Notes: generated by a model not told the origin, from the sequence alone. DNA of 64,000 bases from Acidobacteriota bacterium (GCA_021846275.1 JAJZBZ010000001.1:496001-560000); one strand, 5' to 3'; shown: positions 26,069-35,530, numbered from the stretch's first letter. Program-made: numbers and translations.

Positions 26069-27745
26069 TCAGGGGTGGCGCGCGAAGTGAGCTTCGATCT
26101 GCTCCAGTGTGCGGCCGCGCGTTTCGGGCAGCAGGAAGAGCGCGATGAGGAGATAGAGCACGGAGCAGGCGGACCAGAAGAAAAACATGGTGGAGTAGCC
26201 GAAGTGGCCGACGACGGGAAGAAAGAGGTCGGCGATGAGCGTGGAGACGGCGAGATTGAGCAGGAGGGCGACGCCCATGCCGACGGCACGGATGCGCGTG
26301 GGCATGAGTTCGGAGAGCATGAGCCAGACGACGACGCCGGGTCCGACGGCGTAGGCGCTGATGAAGAGGCTGAGCAGGGCGGTGACGAGCCATCCGGTGA
26401 CGGGTGAGGGGAGCGGACCGAAGAGAGCGCGGCGGATGAGGATGGGTTGCGAGGGTTCGGCGGTGAGGGTGAGCGTGGGATCGGGGTCGGTGGTGCGGAG
26501 GGTGGCGATGTGTTCGGCACCGTGGACGGAGTAAAGGACGGTGAGGACGGCGGGCTGGGCGAGCGATGGGGTGTAGCTTTTGCCGAAGGACACGACAGAG
26601 AGCGAGAGCGCGTTGTTGTGGTCGAGATGCTGGGCGAGCTGCTGGACGGGAGCGGTGACGTCCTGAAGCTGGCGCTCGGAGCCGAGGAAGACGAGTCCGC
26701 CGAGGGCGAGCGCGAGCGTGAGGCCGGTGGTGCCGGTGATGAGCAGGAAGCGGCGGCCTTTGCGATCGACGAGCGAGACGGCGACGAGGGTGACGAGGCA
26801 GTTGAGCACCTTGACGATGACGTCGCCCTGGGAGGCGTGGTTGGCGGACAGGCCGGCTTGGCGAAGGATGACGACGAGGTAGGCGAGGATGGAGTTGATG
26901 CCGGTGGCCTGGTTGAGCGCGAGCACGGCGCAGGCGAGCAGGAAGGGGACGACGTATTTGCGCTGGAGAAGCGAATCAGAGTGGCGCACGCTGGCGGAGT
27001 GGTCGGTTGCGCTGAGGATGGCGTTCCACTCCTGGTCGGCGTGAGCGGGCGGGACGGAGCGCAGGAGCGCGGCGCGGGCCGCGTCAGTGTGGCCACGGCG
27101 GGCGAGCCAGCGCGGGGACTCGCTGAGGAAGAAGGAGCCGAGGGTGAAGAGCAGGCCGGGATAGAGGATGGAGAAAAACATGCCGCGCCAGGCGTGATCC
27201 CGGGCCTGTTGGATGAGCGCGGCGTTGCCGTGCGCGGCGAGGATGGCGGCCTCGGCCTGGTGAGTGAAGAAGAATCCGGTGAAGGCGGCGACGACGATGC
27301 CCAGCGTGAGCATGAACTGAAAGATGGCCGTGCCTCGACCGCGCGAGTCGGCGCTGAGGGTTTCGGCGAGGTAGAGCGGGATGACGACGCCCATGATGCC
27401 GCCGCTCATGCCCTGGAGCAGGCGACCGAGCAGGAGCGGAAGAAAGCTCTGCGAGAGGACGATGATGCCGACGCTGGCGAGGAAGGTGAATCCGCTGAGG
27501 ATCATCATGCGGCGACGACCGAAGAGATCGGCGAGGAAGCCGCCGGCGAGCGAGGAGAAGATGCCGCCGCCGAGGACGGCGGCGACGATGGCCGAGGTCT
27601 CGGCGACGGAGAGATGGATGGATTTGTCGAGGTAGAGAAGCGCGGCGGCGATGATGCCGACGTCGATGCCGTAGAGCAGGCCGCCGAGTCCGGAGACGAC
27701 GAGGAGAAAACGGCTGTAATGGCGCGGGTTGCGGAGCAGGGTCAA
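26069..27745 (-). CDS. MFS sugar porter family transporter
   Basis: A 558-residue inner-membrane transporter of the sugar porter family: GLGGLLYGIDVGIIA in TM1, FGRRRMMILSG in loop 2-3, SESPRWLARRG after TM6, NQATGINSILAY in TM7, DRKGRRFLL in loop 8-9 and the C-terminal LPETRGRTLEQIEAHF. The likely start is TTG at 27745, overlapping the upstream SIS-domain gene's stop (TTGA); a longer open frame reaching 28279 runs antisense-like through that gene and is rejected. A loop of about 100 residues between TM9 and TM10 (after LGSERQLQDV) is unusually long and probably periplasmic. Coupling to an amino-sugar deaminase-like gene suggests GlcNAc or a related sugar as substrate. Confidence 0.88.
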   Translation of the reverse strand: MTLLRNPRHYSRFLLVVSGLGGLLYGIDVGIIAAALLYLDKSIHLSVAETSAIVAAVLGGGIFSSLAGGFLADLFGRRRMMILSGFTFLASVGIIVLSQSFLPLLLGRLLQGMSGGIMGVVIPLYLAETLSADSRGRGTAIFQFMLTLGIVVAAFTGFFFTHQAEAAILAAHGNAALIQQARDHAWRGMFFSILYPGLLFTLGSFFLSESPRWLARRGHTDAARAALLRSVPPAHADQEWNAILSATDHSASVRHSDSLLQRKYVVPFLLACAVLALNQATGINSILAYLVVILRQAGLSANHASQGDVIVKVLNCLVTLVAVSLVDRKGRRFLLITGTTGLTLALALGGLVFLGSERQLQDVTAPVQQLAQHLDHNNALSLSVVSFGKSYTPSLAQPAVLTVLYSVHGAEHIATLRTTDPDPTLTLTAEPSQPILIRRALFGPLPSPVTGWLVTALLSLFISAYAVGPGVVVWLMLSELMPTRIRAVGMGVALLLNLAVSTLIADLFLPVVGHFGYSTMFFFWSACSVLYLLIALFLLPETRGRTLEQIEAHFARHP

Positions 27746-28887
27746 GGATGGTCTCCGGTGGGACGGGGTTCGGCGGGATGGGGTTCGATGACGGCTTTGT
27801 TGAGGTGGCGAGGGCGGTCCATGTCGATGCCGCGGACGCGGGCCATGTGGTAGGCGAAGAGCTGGAGCGGGACGACTTCGGCGGCGGCGAGCAGGTATTC
27901 GCCGAGCGGGCTGATGGGGATGGTGTGGGTGGCGAGGGCGGCGATTTCGCGGTCGGAGCGGTTGGCGAGGACGAGCGTGCGCGCCCGCTGGTGGCGGAGT
28001 TTTGCGAGGGTTTCCAGAGTTTTCTGGTAGCGCAGGACGGAGTCTGGCAGGGATGGGTCGAAGGTGGCGAGGACGACGACAGGAACATCGGGGCTGACGA
28101 GCGCGTTGGGTCCGTGGAGCAGTTCGCCGGTGGGGTATGCCTCGGCGTGGACGTAGGAGGATTCCTTGAGTTTGAGGGCACCTTCGCGGGCGATGGCGGA
28201 GTGGATGCCGCGACCGAGATAGAGGAAGCTGTGCGCGCTGGCGGTCTGCGTGGCAAGTTCGGCGGCGAGCGTGTTCCATTCGTCGAGTTGCGCGGCGAGC
28301 GAGCGGGGCAGTGTGCGGAGCGTGGCGAGATGGCTGCGAATTTCTTCGCGCGTGAGCGTGTTCTGTTGCGCGGCTTCGTGGAGCGCGAGCAGGTGGAGGA
28401 CGATGAGCTGGCAGAGAAAACTTTTGGTGGCGGGGATGGCGAGTTCGGGACCGGCGAGCAGCGGAAGCGAGAGGTCGGCTTCGGTGGCCATGGTGGATTC
28501 GGGATGGTTGGTGATGGCGACGGTGCGCAGGCCGCGCGCGCGGGCTGTGCGCAGAGCGGCGAGAGTGTCAGAGGTTTCGCCGGATTGCGAGAGGACGATG
28601 GCGGACTGGAAAGAGGTGGAGTGAGAGGTGCGCGTGGAGTATTCGCTGGCGTATTCGACATCGACGGTGGCGGCGGCGAGGTCTTCAAGCATGATTTCGG
28701 CGGCGAGGCCGCTGTGGCGGCTGGAGCCGCTGGCGGCGATGACGATGGGGCCGGATTCGGTGAACGATGGGGAAGGCCAGGCGGAGTTGCGGAGGCAATG
28801 GTCTGCGGTGTAGTGGGCGAGGACGCGGCGGACGGCGTCGGGCTGCTCGTGGATTTCGCGCAGCATGGCGTGGGGGAAAGAATTCAT
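27742..28887 (-). CDS. GlmS-like double SIS protein, probable glucosamine-6-phosphate deaminase (NagB-II type)
   Basis: A 381-residue protein equivalent to the isomerase half of GlmS, without the glutaminase domain. The first SIS domain has ASGSSRHSGLAAE and LSQSGETSDTL; the second has LGRGIHSAIAREGALKLKESSYVHAEAYPTGELLHGP, and it ends VRGIDMDRPRHLNKAV. Stand-alone forms serve as NagB-II deaminases (glucosamine-6-P to fructose-6-P) or related sugar-phosphate isomerases. The first gene of a leftward unit with the sugar porter, it fits with NagA and NagK elsewhere in the window to give a complete GlcNAc route. Confidence 0.85.
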   Translation of the reverse strand: MNSFPHAMLREIHEQPDAVRRVLAHYTADHCLRNSAWPSPSFTESGPIVIAASGSSRHSGLAAEIMLEDLAAATVDVEYASEYSTRTSHSTSFQSAIVLSQSGETSDTLAALRTARARGLRTVAITNHPESTMATEADLSLPLLAGPELAIPATKSFLCQLIVLHLLALHEAAQQNTLTREEIRSHLATLRTLPRSLAAQLDEWNTLAAELATQTASAHSFLYLGRGIHSAIAREGALKLKESSYVHAEAYPTGELLHGPNALVSPDVPVVVLATFDPSLPDSVLRYQKTLETLAKLRHQRARTLVLANRSDREIAALATHTIPISPLGEYLLAAAEVVPLQLFAYHMARVRGIDMDRPRHLNKAVIEPHPAEPRPTGDHP

Positions 28888-29015
28888 TTCCAGCTATTTT
28901 TGTTGAGAAAGGGGATGCTGTCAAAAGGATTTGGCGCATCGAAGAAAGGCAAAGGAAAAAATCATGGCTGGATGCGGCGAGAACGACTGGCGCTGCCATG
29001 TGCGCGGAGGGCGAA

Positions 29016-30107
29016 ATGAAAGCATTGCGACGGATTTGGCTTGTGGGAGTGGGCGTGGTGGTGAGCGTGATGCCGAGCGTGGCGGCGCAGGCGCGGCCTT
29101 ATACGCTTTTTTACATGGATGGGAGCCAGGCGGCGAAGACCTCGTTTGCGGCGCATGCGGCGAAGATCGATGTGCTGGTGCCGACGTGGTATACGGTGGA
29201 TGCCGATGGGCTGGTGGGCGGCGGGCCGGACGAGCCGGTGATGCAGGTGGCGCGGCGGAACGGTGTCGAGGTGATGCCGATTGTGGCGCTGTTTGACATG
29301 AAGGCGTTTCACAGGCTGGCGACGAATTCTGCGGCGCAGGCGGAGATGAATGCGGCGATGGTGCGCGAGTCGAAGGCGCATGGGTACTCGGGATTTCAGT
29401 TTGATTTCGAGCATATTGCGTGGACGGACAGGGATTTGCTGAGCGAGATGGTGGCGCGTTCCGCCGATGCGATGCACAAGGCGGGTCTGAAGCTGACGAT
29501 TGCGACGGTGCCGAATGCACCGGGGTATGTGACGAGCAAGGATGGGCGGGATGGATTTGAGGCGTGGATGTTTCGCGAGTGGCGCGGGGCGTATGACCTG
29601 GCCGCGCTGAGCAAGTCCGCAGACCTGATCTGCCTGATGACGTATGACCAGCACACGCGGTGGACGATGCCGGGTCCGGTGGCGGGATGGCGATGGACGC
29701 AGGAGAATCTGGAGTACGCGCTGAAGGTGGTGCCGAAGGAGAAGCTGCTGCTGGGTATTCCGCTCTATGGCGCGCACTGGTATGCGCGGGCACCGACGGT
29801 GACGGACACGAGCGAAACGCCGAATGAGGGCGGAGACGAGATCAGCACGGCGGCGGTGATGGCGCTGGCGGATGAGTACAACGGCGGGAAGGTGAGCTGG
29901 GACGTGGAGGATCATACGCCGTATTTTTATTTTTATCGGGAGCAGATGAGGGAGTGGGTATACTTCACGAATGCGCGGGCGTTTGAGGATCGCGTGAAGC
30001 TGGCGGAGCAGAGCGGAGTGAAGGGAATCTGCGCGTGGGTGCTGGGGGATGAAGACCCGGCGATATGGTCGGAGTTGCCGGAGCATGCTGGCGCGAGCGA
30101 AAAGTGA
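29016..30107 (+). CDS. Exported glycoside hydrolase family 18-like protein
   Basis: A 363-residue protein with a signal peptide (KALRRIWLVGVGVVVSVMPSVAAQA) and a GH18 TIM barrel resembling spore-cortex/peptidoglycan GlcNAc hydrolases (SleL/YaaH class): VLVPTWYTVDADG, GYSGFQFDFEHI at the catalytic strand, SADLICLMTYDQH, KEKLLLGIPLYGAHW and KGICAWVLGDEDP. The DxDxE catalytic motif reads QFDFE, keeping the acid/base glutamate and nearest aspartate but not the first. ATG 29016 follows GCGGAGGG; an upstream in-frame ATG at 28998 is less likely. It probably acts on chitin or peptidoglycan fragments outside the cytoplasm. The divergent SIS-domain gene starts 128 bases upstream. Confidence 0.85.
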   Translation: MKALRRIWLVGVGVVVSVMPSVAAQARPYTLFYMDGSQAAKTSFAAHAAKIDVLVPTWYTVDADGLVGGGPDEPVMQVARRNGVEVMPIVALFDMKAFHRLATNSAAQAEMNAAMVRESKAHGYSGFQFDFEHIAWTDRDLLSEMVARSADAMHKAGLKLTIATVPNAPGYVTSKDGRDGFEAWMFREWRGAYDLAALSKSADLICLMTYDQHTRWTMPGPVAGWRWTQENLEYALKVVPKEKLLLGIPLYGAHWYARAPTVTDTSETPNEGGDEISTAAVMALADEYNGGKVSWDVEDHTPYFYFYREQMREWVYFTNARAFEDRVKLAEQSGVKGICAWVLGDEDPAIWSELPEHAGASEK

Positions 30108-30120
30108 GGAGCGGGGACGA

Positions 30121-30501
30121 ATGGCGTATTTTCTTTTCAAGACGGAGCCGGATGTGTATTCGTTTGCGGATTTCGAGCGCGACGGAGAGACGATCTGGGA
30201 TGGAGTGACGAATCCGCAGGCGGTGAAATATCTGCGCGAGATGAAGGCCGGGACGAAGTGGATTTTTTATCACACGGGCGACGAGCGGCGAGCGGTGGGA
30301 ACGGGGACGGTGGTGAGCGTGGACCCGGGCGATCCGAAGGTTCCGGTGGTGAAGGTGAAGGTGGGAAAAAAACTGAAGACGCCGAAGACGCTGGCGGAGA
30401 TCAAGGCGGAGAAGCTGTTTGCGCAGTCGCCGCTGGTGATTATCGGGCGGCTGTCGGTGGTGCCGCTGACGGCGGAGCAGTGGGAGTGGTTTCTGGGCTG
30501 A
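30121..30501 (+). CDS. EVE-domain protein
   Basis: A 126-residue single EVE domain, related to PUA and YTH folds: YFLFKTEPDVYSFADFERDG, WDGVTNPQAVKYLREMKAGTKWIFYHTG and the C-terminal SVVPLTAEQWEWFL. EVE domains are thought to read modified bases in DNA or RNA; single-domain members also occur widely as housekeeping proteins. ATG 30121 is preceded by GAGGAGCGGGG. It follows the GH18 gene by 13 bases, and aroC is 103 bases downstream. Confidence 0.9.
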   Translation: MAYFLFKTEPDVYSFADFERDGETIWDGVTNPQAVKYLREMKAGTKWIFYHTGDERRAVGTGTVVSVDPGDPKVPVVKVKVGKKLKTPKTLAEIKAEKLFAQSPLVIIGRLSVVPLTAEQWEWFLG

Positions 30502-30604
30502 TACCGGGCTGAAGACGGGCTTGGCGCGAGGCTGGCGTGGCCAGGACGCAGGGCCGACGCGCGTTGCGGCGCTGGTGGCGCGGAGTTCGCTACAATCGAG
30601 AGAT

Positions 30605-31783
30605 ATGTTGCGAATGGATACGGCCGGGGAATCGCATGGCGAGGCACTGATTGCGCTGCTTTCAGGGCTTCCGGCGGGGATTCCGATTGACCTGGAGTTT
30701 GTGAATCGGGAGTTGTGGCGACGGCAGCAGGGGTTTGGGCGCGGCGGCCGCATGAAGATTGAGACGGACAAGGCGCATGTGCTCTCCGGGGTGCGGCACG
30801 GGAAGACGATCGGGTCGCCGATTGCGATTGAGATTGTGAATCGCGACTGGAAGAACTGGGAAGAAAAGCTGCCGGTGGAAACGGGCGATGCGGCGAAGCA
30901 TCAGGCGGTGGAGTCGCCGCGACCGGGGCATGCGGATTTGCCGGGCGCGCTCAAGTACAACTTTGCGGACGCGCGGTATGTGCTGGAGCGGGCTTCGGCG
31001 CGCGAGTCCACGTCGCGCGTGGCGGCGGGCGCGATGGCGAAGCTGCTGCTGCGGCACCTGGGCGTGGAGATTGCCAGCCATGTGATACGCGTGGGGCGCG
31101 TGGAACTGGAGCGCGCGGCGACGTGGGATGAGATTGTGGCGGTGACGCGGAAGGACGAGGTGCTGCTGAGCTGCGTGGACGAGGCGACGGAGGCGCGGAT
31201 GCGCGAGGAAGTGGCGGAGTGCGCGCGGACGGGCGACACGGTGGGCGGGGTGTTCGAGGTGGTGGTGCATGGGCTGCCGCCGGGAGTGGGCACGTTTGCG
31301 AACTGGGATGAGCGTCTGGATGGGCTGCTGGCGTGGGCGGTGATGAGTTTGCAGGCGGTGAAGGCGGTGGAGATTGGACGCGGCGTGACGGCGGCGGAGA
31401 GCTTTGGGTCGGCGGTGCATGACGCGATTCACTATGGCGAGGAGACGGCGGAGCGACCGACGCGATTTGTGCGCCACCAGAACAATGCGGGCGGAATTGA
31501 AGGCGGAATTTCCAATGGCGAGGACGTGATTGTGCGCGGGTATCTGAAGCCGATTTCGACGCTGCGCAGGCCGCTGGCCTCGGTGCGATTTGATACGCGG
31601 GAGGCGACAGCGGCGAGCTATGAGCGGTCGGATATCTGCGTGGTGCCGGCGGCGGGCGTGGCGGCGGAGGCGATGGTTGCATTTGTGATTGCGCAGCAGG
31701 TGCTGGCGAAGTTTGGCGGCGATTCGGCGGTGGAGATGAAGCGGAATTTCGATGGGTATCTGGAGCAGATTCGCCGGTTCTGA
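30605..31783 (+). CDS. aroC: Chorismate synthase
   Basis: It converts EPSP to chorismate using reduced FMN, the last shikimate-pathway step. The 392-residue protein has the signatures GESHGEALIALLSGLPAG, RPGHADLPGALKYNF, ARESTSRVAAGA, RHQNNAGGIEGGISNGE and FDTREATAASYERSD. ATG 30605 is chosen because TACAAT (30591-30596) ends eight bases before it and homology starts there. aroB lies in the window at 38294-39457 on the other strand. Confidence 0.97.
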   Translation: MLRMDTAGESHGEALIALLSGLPAGIPIDLEFVNRELWRRQQGFGRGGRMKIETDKAHVLSGVRHGKTIGSPIAIEIVNRDWKNWEEKLPVETGDAAKHQAVESPRPGHADLPGALKYNFADARYVLERASARESTSRVAAGAMAKLLLRHLGVEIASHVIRVGRVELERAATWDEIVAVTRKDEVLLSCVDEATEARMREEVAECARTGDTVGGVFEVVVHGLPPGVGTFANWDERLDGLLAWAVMSLQAVKAVEIGRGVTAAESFGSAVHDAIHYGEETAERPTRFVRHQNNAGGIEGGISNGEDVIVRGYLKPISTLRRPLASVRFDTREATAASYERSDICVVPAAGVAAEAMVAFVIAQQVLAKFGGDSAVEMKRNFDGYLEQIRRF

Positions 31784-31817
31784 CGCGGGGCCGAGAGAAC
31801 GTTACGGGAAGAGCACG

Positions 31818-32327
31818 ATGATTCTGACGATTCGGAAATATCCTGATCCGGTGTTGCAGCAGCCGGGCGAGCCGGTGGTGGAGTTTGATGAGGCGCTGCG
31901 GAGTTTTGTGGCGGATATGTTTGAGACGATGTATGCCGCGCAGGGGATTGGACTCGCCGCGCCGCAGGTGGGAGTGAGCCGGCGCGTGACGGTGATGGAC
32001 CTGAGCAGCGGGAAGGATCCGGCGCAGAAGATGGTGCTCGTCAATCCGGAGATTGTGGAGCGCGCGGGCAAGCTCTACGAAGAGGAAGGCTGCCTGAGTT
32101 TTCCGGAGATTCGCGAGAAGGTTTCGCGCGCGGCGCGGGTGAAGGTGCGGGCGCAGGATGAGCACGGGAAGTGGTTCGAGGCCGAGGGTGAGGAACTGCT
32201 GTCGCGCTGCATGCAGCACGAGATCGATCATCTGGATGGAGTCTTGTTTATCTTTCGCATCAGCGGGCTGAAGCGGGAGATGGCGCTGCGTCGGATCCGG
32301 AAGTTGCAGCAGGCGGGTGAGTGGTGA
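31818..32327 (+). CDS. def: Peptide deformylase
   Basis: A 169-residue metalloenzyme that removes the formyl group from new proteins. The three family motifs are present: GIGLAAPQVG, EEGCLSFP and HEIDHLDG (metal-binding C and two H). ATG 31818 matches the family N-terminus (ILTIRKYPDPVL). It overlaps fmt by GTGA, the classical def-fmt pair. Confidence 0.97.
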   Translation: MILTIRKYPDPVLQQPGEPVVEFDEALRSFVADMFETMYAAQGIGLAAPQVGVSRRVTVMDLSSGKDPAQKMVLVNPEIVERAGKLYEEEGCLSFPEIREKVSRAARVKVRAQDEHGKWFEAEGEELLSRCMQHEIDHLDGVLFIFRISGLKREMALRRIRKLQQAGEW

Positions 32328-33280
32328 AGCGGCTGGTCTTCTGCGGTACGCCGGCGTTTGCCGTGCCGACGCTGAATGCCCTGGTGGAAGCGGGATATGA
32401 GATTGCGTGGGTGCTGACGCAGCCGGATCGTCCGGTGGGTCGGAAGCAGGTGTTGACCGCGCCGGCGGTGAAGACGCGCGCGCTGGAGCTTGGGTTGACG
32501 GTGGATCAGCCGGAGTCGATTCGGCGCAATGAGGCGGTGCGCGCGCGGCTGGAAGCGATGGCACCGGATGGGATTGTGGTGGTGGCGTATGGGCGGATTC
32601 TGCCGGAGTGGATGCTTGCGCTGCCGCGGCTGGGGTGCATCAATCTGCATGCCTCGCTGCTGCCGAGGCATCGCGGGGCGGCACCGATCCAGTGGGCGCT
32701 GGCGCTGGGGGATGCGGTGACCGGCAACACCACGATGCAACTGGATGCGGGCATGGATACAGGGCCGATGCTGCTGCAAGAGGAGATGGCGATCGGGCCA
32801 GAGCTGACGGCGGTGGAGTTGTTTGCCGAGCTTGCCGGACGCGGCGCGCGGCTGATGGTGGAGACGCTGGAGGGATTGGATTCGGGAGCGATCCAGCCGA
32901 AGGCGCAGGACGGTAGCCGGGCGACGCTGGCGCCGATGCTCCAGCGCGAGGACGGGCGCATGGAGTTTGCGCGGCAGACGGCAACGGAGATTTGGAATCG
33001 CTGGCGGGGATTTCAGCCGTGGCCGGGAATTTTTACGAGCTGGCGCGGGAAGAAGCTGATTGCGCATCGTGTGAGCGTGGCGGATTTGCAGAAGGTGGTT
33101 GCGCCTGGGGTTGCGTTTGTGGATGGGCAGCGGTTGTTGGTGGCATGCGCGGAGGCGAGCTGGCTGGAGTTGCTGGAGGTGCAGGTGGAGGGTCGCGCGC
33201 GCGTGACGGCGGAGGAATTTTTGCGCGGCGCGGGCGCGGAAACAGGATTGCGCTTTGGCGACGCGCTGTCGGGGTTGTGA
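32324..33280 (+). CDS. fmt: Methionyl-tRNA formyltransferase
   Basis: It formylates initiator Met-tRNA with 10-formyl-THF. The ~318-residue protein has RLVFCGTPAFAVPTL, the catalytic SLLPRHRGAAPIQWAL and DTGPML, plus the C-terminal OB-like domain (GFQPWPGIFTSWRGKKL). GTG at 32324 overlaps the def stop; GTG 32321 is an equally possible start. The rsmB frame starts directly after the stop. Confidence 0.96.
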   Translation: MKRLVFCGTPAFAVPTLNALVEAGYEIAWVLTQPDRPVGRKQVLTAPAVKTRALELGLTVDQPESIRRNEAVRARLEAMAPDGIVVVAYGRILPEWMLALPRLGCINLHASLLPRHRGAAPIQWALALGDAVTGNTTMQLDAGMDTGPMLLQEEMAIGPELTAVELFAELAGRGARLMVETLEGLDSGAIQPKAQDGSRATLAPMLQREDGRMEFARQTATEIWNRWRGFQPWPGIFTSWRGKKLIAHRVSVADLQKVVAPGVAFVDGQRLLVACAEASWLELLEVQVEGRARVTAEEFLRGAGAETGLRFGDALSGL

Positions 33281-34729
33281 GTGGCGGCGACGAGTGAGCG
33301 CGGGCGCGTGAGGCCGGGTGTGGCGGCGGCGGCGCGGGTGGTGGCGTTTGAGGCGCTGCTGCGCGTGGAGTCAGAGGGCGCGCATGCGGACGATCTGTTG
33401 CGCTCGCGCGAGGTGGACAGGCTGAGCGCGCCGGATCGCGATCTGGCGACGGCGCTGGTGATGGGTGCGTTGCGATGGCAGATTCTGCTGGATGCGCAGA
33501 TTCGCGGGTATCTGGCAAGGCCGGACGGGAAGCTGGATCTGCCGGTGCGCGTGGCGCTGCGACTGGGCGCGTTGCAACTGCTGCGCATGGACAGGATTCC
33601 GGATCATGCGGCGATTCACGAGAGCGTGGCGCTGTGTCGCGCGGCGGGGCATGAGCATGCTTCGCGGATGGTGAATGCGGTGTTGCGCAGGATGGCCGGG
33701 GAGCGGAAGATTCCCGCGAAGGTTGCAGCGAGCGCGGGGAATGCGGCGGAGCTAGCCGAGCGGACGGCGCATCCGTTGTGGCTGGTGGAGCGGTGGGTGA
33801 GCGGGTTCGGAATGGAGCAGGCGCGGCTGCTTTGCGAGCATGGGCAGCGGCAGCCGGAGATCGTGCTGCGAATGGCGGAGGATGCGGCTGCGGCGGAGTT
33901 GATCGAAGCCGGGTGCGGGCTGGAGCCGGCGTGGGCGCTGCGGTGTGCGCGGCGCGTGACGAGCGGCGACTGGCGCGGGACGGATGCGTGGAAGCGTGGG
34001 CGGGCGCGAGCGCAGGATGAGGGTTCGCAACTGGTGGCCGAATTGGCGGCGACGAGCGGGTTGTCGGATGGGGTGAGGATTCTGGATTGCTGCGCTGCTC
34101 CAGGTGGGAAGGCGATGATATTGGCCGAGCGCAATCCGGGCGCGCGTGTGGATGCCTGCGAGATCAGCGAGGCGCGGGCCGAGGCGATGCGCGCGCGACT
34201 GGCGACGATGAGCGAGCGGTCGGCGCGGATCGCGGTGCATTGCGCGGACGCCGTGGAGTGGATGGCGAGGCAGGCGGCGCGGTCGTGGGAGATGGTGATG
34301 GTGGACGCGCCGTGCAGCGGGACGGGCACGCTGGGCAGGAATCCGGAGATTCGGCATCGGCTGCGCGTGGAGGATCTGGCGCGGCACTCGGCGAGGCAGT
34401 TGGCGCTGTTGCGGGCTGCGATGCGGGCTTCGTCGGAGCGGATTGTGTATGCGACGTGTTCGCTGGAGCCGGAGGAAAATCAGCAGGTGGTGGCGGCTGC
34501 GCTGAGCGGGCAGGCGGAGTGGAGGCTGGTTTCGCTGGAGGGTACGATTCGGACGCTTGAGGCAAACGGAATCGTGACGGAAGCGGGCGCGGCGTGGCTG
34601 CGGATGGGGTTGCATGCGGATGGTTCGCTGGGGATGAGGACGCGCGAGGTTCCGGGTGTGGGGGTGATGAGCGCGGATGTGGTGAGTGTGGATGGATTCT
34701 ATGTGGCGATGCTGGAGCGTGTGCGGTGA
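33281..34729 (+). CDS. rsmB: 16S rRNA m5C967 methyltransferase
   Basis: A 482-residue RsmB/Sun protein. The N-terminal NusB-like domain spans residues ~15-140 (RVVAFEALLRVESEG, RDLATALVMGALRWQ, MDRIPDHAAIHESVAL). The C-terminal SAM methyltransferase has CCAAPGGKAMIL, DAPCSGTGTLGRNPEIRHR and the catalytic cysteine motif YATCSLEPEENQQV. The GTG start immediately follows the fmt stop, completing a def-fmt-rsmB unit. Confidence 0.94.
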   Translation: MAATSERGRVRPGVAAAARVVAFEALLRVESEGAHADDLLRSREVDRLSAPDRDLATALVMGALRWQILLDAQIRGYLARPDGKLDLPVRVALRLGALQLLRMDRIPDHAAIHESVALCRAAGHEHASRMVNAVLRRMAGERKIPAKVAASAGNAAELAERTAHPLWLVERWVSGFGMEQARLLCEHGQRQPEIVLRMAEDAAAAELIEAGCGLEPAWALRCARRVTSGDWRGTDAWKRGRARAQDEGSQLVAELAATSGLSDGVRILDCCAAPGGKAMILAERNPGARVDACEISEARAEAMRARLATMSERSARIAVHCADAVEWMARQAARSWEMVMVDAPCSGTGTLGRNPEIRHRLRVEDLARHSARQLALLRAAMRASSERIVYATCSLEPEENQQVVAAALSGQAEWRLVSLEGTIRTLEANGIVTEAGAAWLRMGLHADGSLGMRTREVPGVGVMSADVVSVDGFYVAMLERVR

Positions 34730-34744
34730 GCCGATCTTCGAGGA

Positions 34745-35530
34745 TCAGCGCGCGACGGTGAGCTGCACGGTGTCTCCGACGGCGATGCGCGTGCCGGGAG
34801 CGGGGGATTGGCCGACGATGGAGCCGGGCAGGACGAGCGGACGCGGCGGAACGGGCGCGCCGCTGGCGGCAACGGGCGCGATGGACTGGACGGGCGCGTC
34901 GAGCATGCGCGGCGGCGCGAGGCGCAGGCCGACCTGAGTGAGCGCGGCGCGAACGCTGGCGATGGGCTTGCCGTGCAGGTCGGGCATGAGAAATGCGTTG
35001 GGTTCGCTGGTGTCCGGGACGGCGACGAGCAGGTGGACGGAGGGTTGCTCGATGCCCTGGGCGTGGGGCGGCGGATCCTGCGCGAGGACGGTGCCTTCGG
35101 CGACGGCGCTGTCGGGAAGACTGTCGGTGTTGCCGGATTGCAGGCCGCTGTTGCGCAGGGCCATGAGTGCGATGCGCTGTTGCATGCCGATGACGCTGGG
35201 AACCTGGACGCGCTGCGGGCCGAGACTTTGGGAGACGCGCACCTGCCACTCGCGGCGGACGACGGTGCCGGGTGCGGGCGACTGGCTGACGATGCGTCCG
35301 GCGGCGACGTCGGTGGAGTAGTAGTCGTGATCGACGATGAGGTTGAGATCGAGGCCGGCGGTCTGGCTGCGCGCTTCGTCGAGGGTCATGCCGCGCAGCG
35401 AGGGGACGTGAACCTCGGCGCCGTGTATGGCGAAGTGCATGGTGAGGATGGCGAAGACGAGGCTGGTGGCGAGCAGCGCGGCGAGCAGGAGTGTTGCCTG
35501 AAAGAGATTGCGCAGGGTGCGGATGGCCAT
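34745..35530 (-). CDS. Membrane-anchored triple PASTA-domain protein
   Basis: A 261-residue protein with one N-terminal transmembrane helix (ATLLLAALLATSLVFAILTM) and three PASTA domains outside the membrane (VPSLRGMTLDEARSQTAGLDL, VPSVIGMQQRIALMALRNSGL, MPDLHGKPIASVRAALTQVGL), each ending in a GxIVxQSPAPG or VLAQDPPP element. PASTA domains usually bind peptidoglycan on kinases or PBPs; no kinase or transpeptidase is attached here. ATG 35530 is preceded by AGGAG. It ends convergently 15 bases from rsmB. Confidence 0.9.
   Translation of the reverse strand: MAIRTLRNLFQATLLLAALLATSLVFAILTMHFAIHGAEVHVPSLRGMTLDEARSQTAGLDLNLIVDHDYYSTDVAAGRIVSQSPAPGTVVRREWQVRVSQSLGPQRVQVPSVIGMQQRIALMALRNSGLQSGNTDSLPDSAVAEGTVLAQDPPPHAQGIEQPSVHLLVAVPDTSEPNAFLMPDLHGKPIASVRAALTQVGLRLAPPRMLDAPVQSIAPVAASGAPVPPRPLVLPGSIVGQSPAPGTRIAVGDTVQLTVAR

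Noticed and set aside
27746-28279. N-terminal extension of the sugar porter frame
   Set aside because: It runs through the GlmS-like SIS gene in another frame, is R/H-rich and precedes the normal first transmembrane helix.
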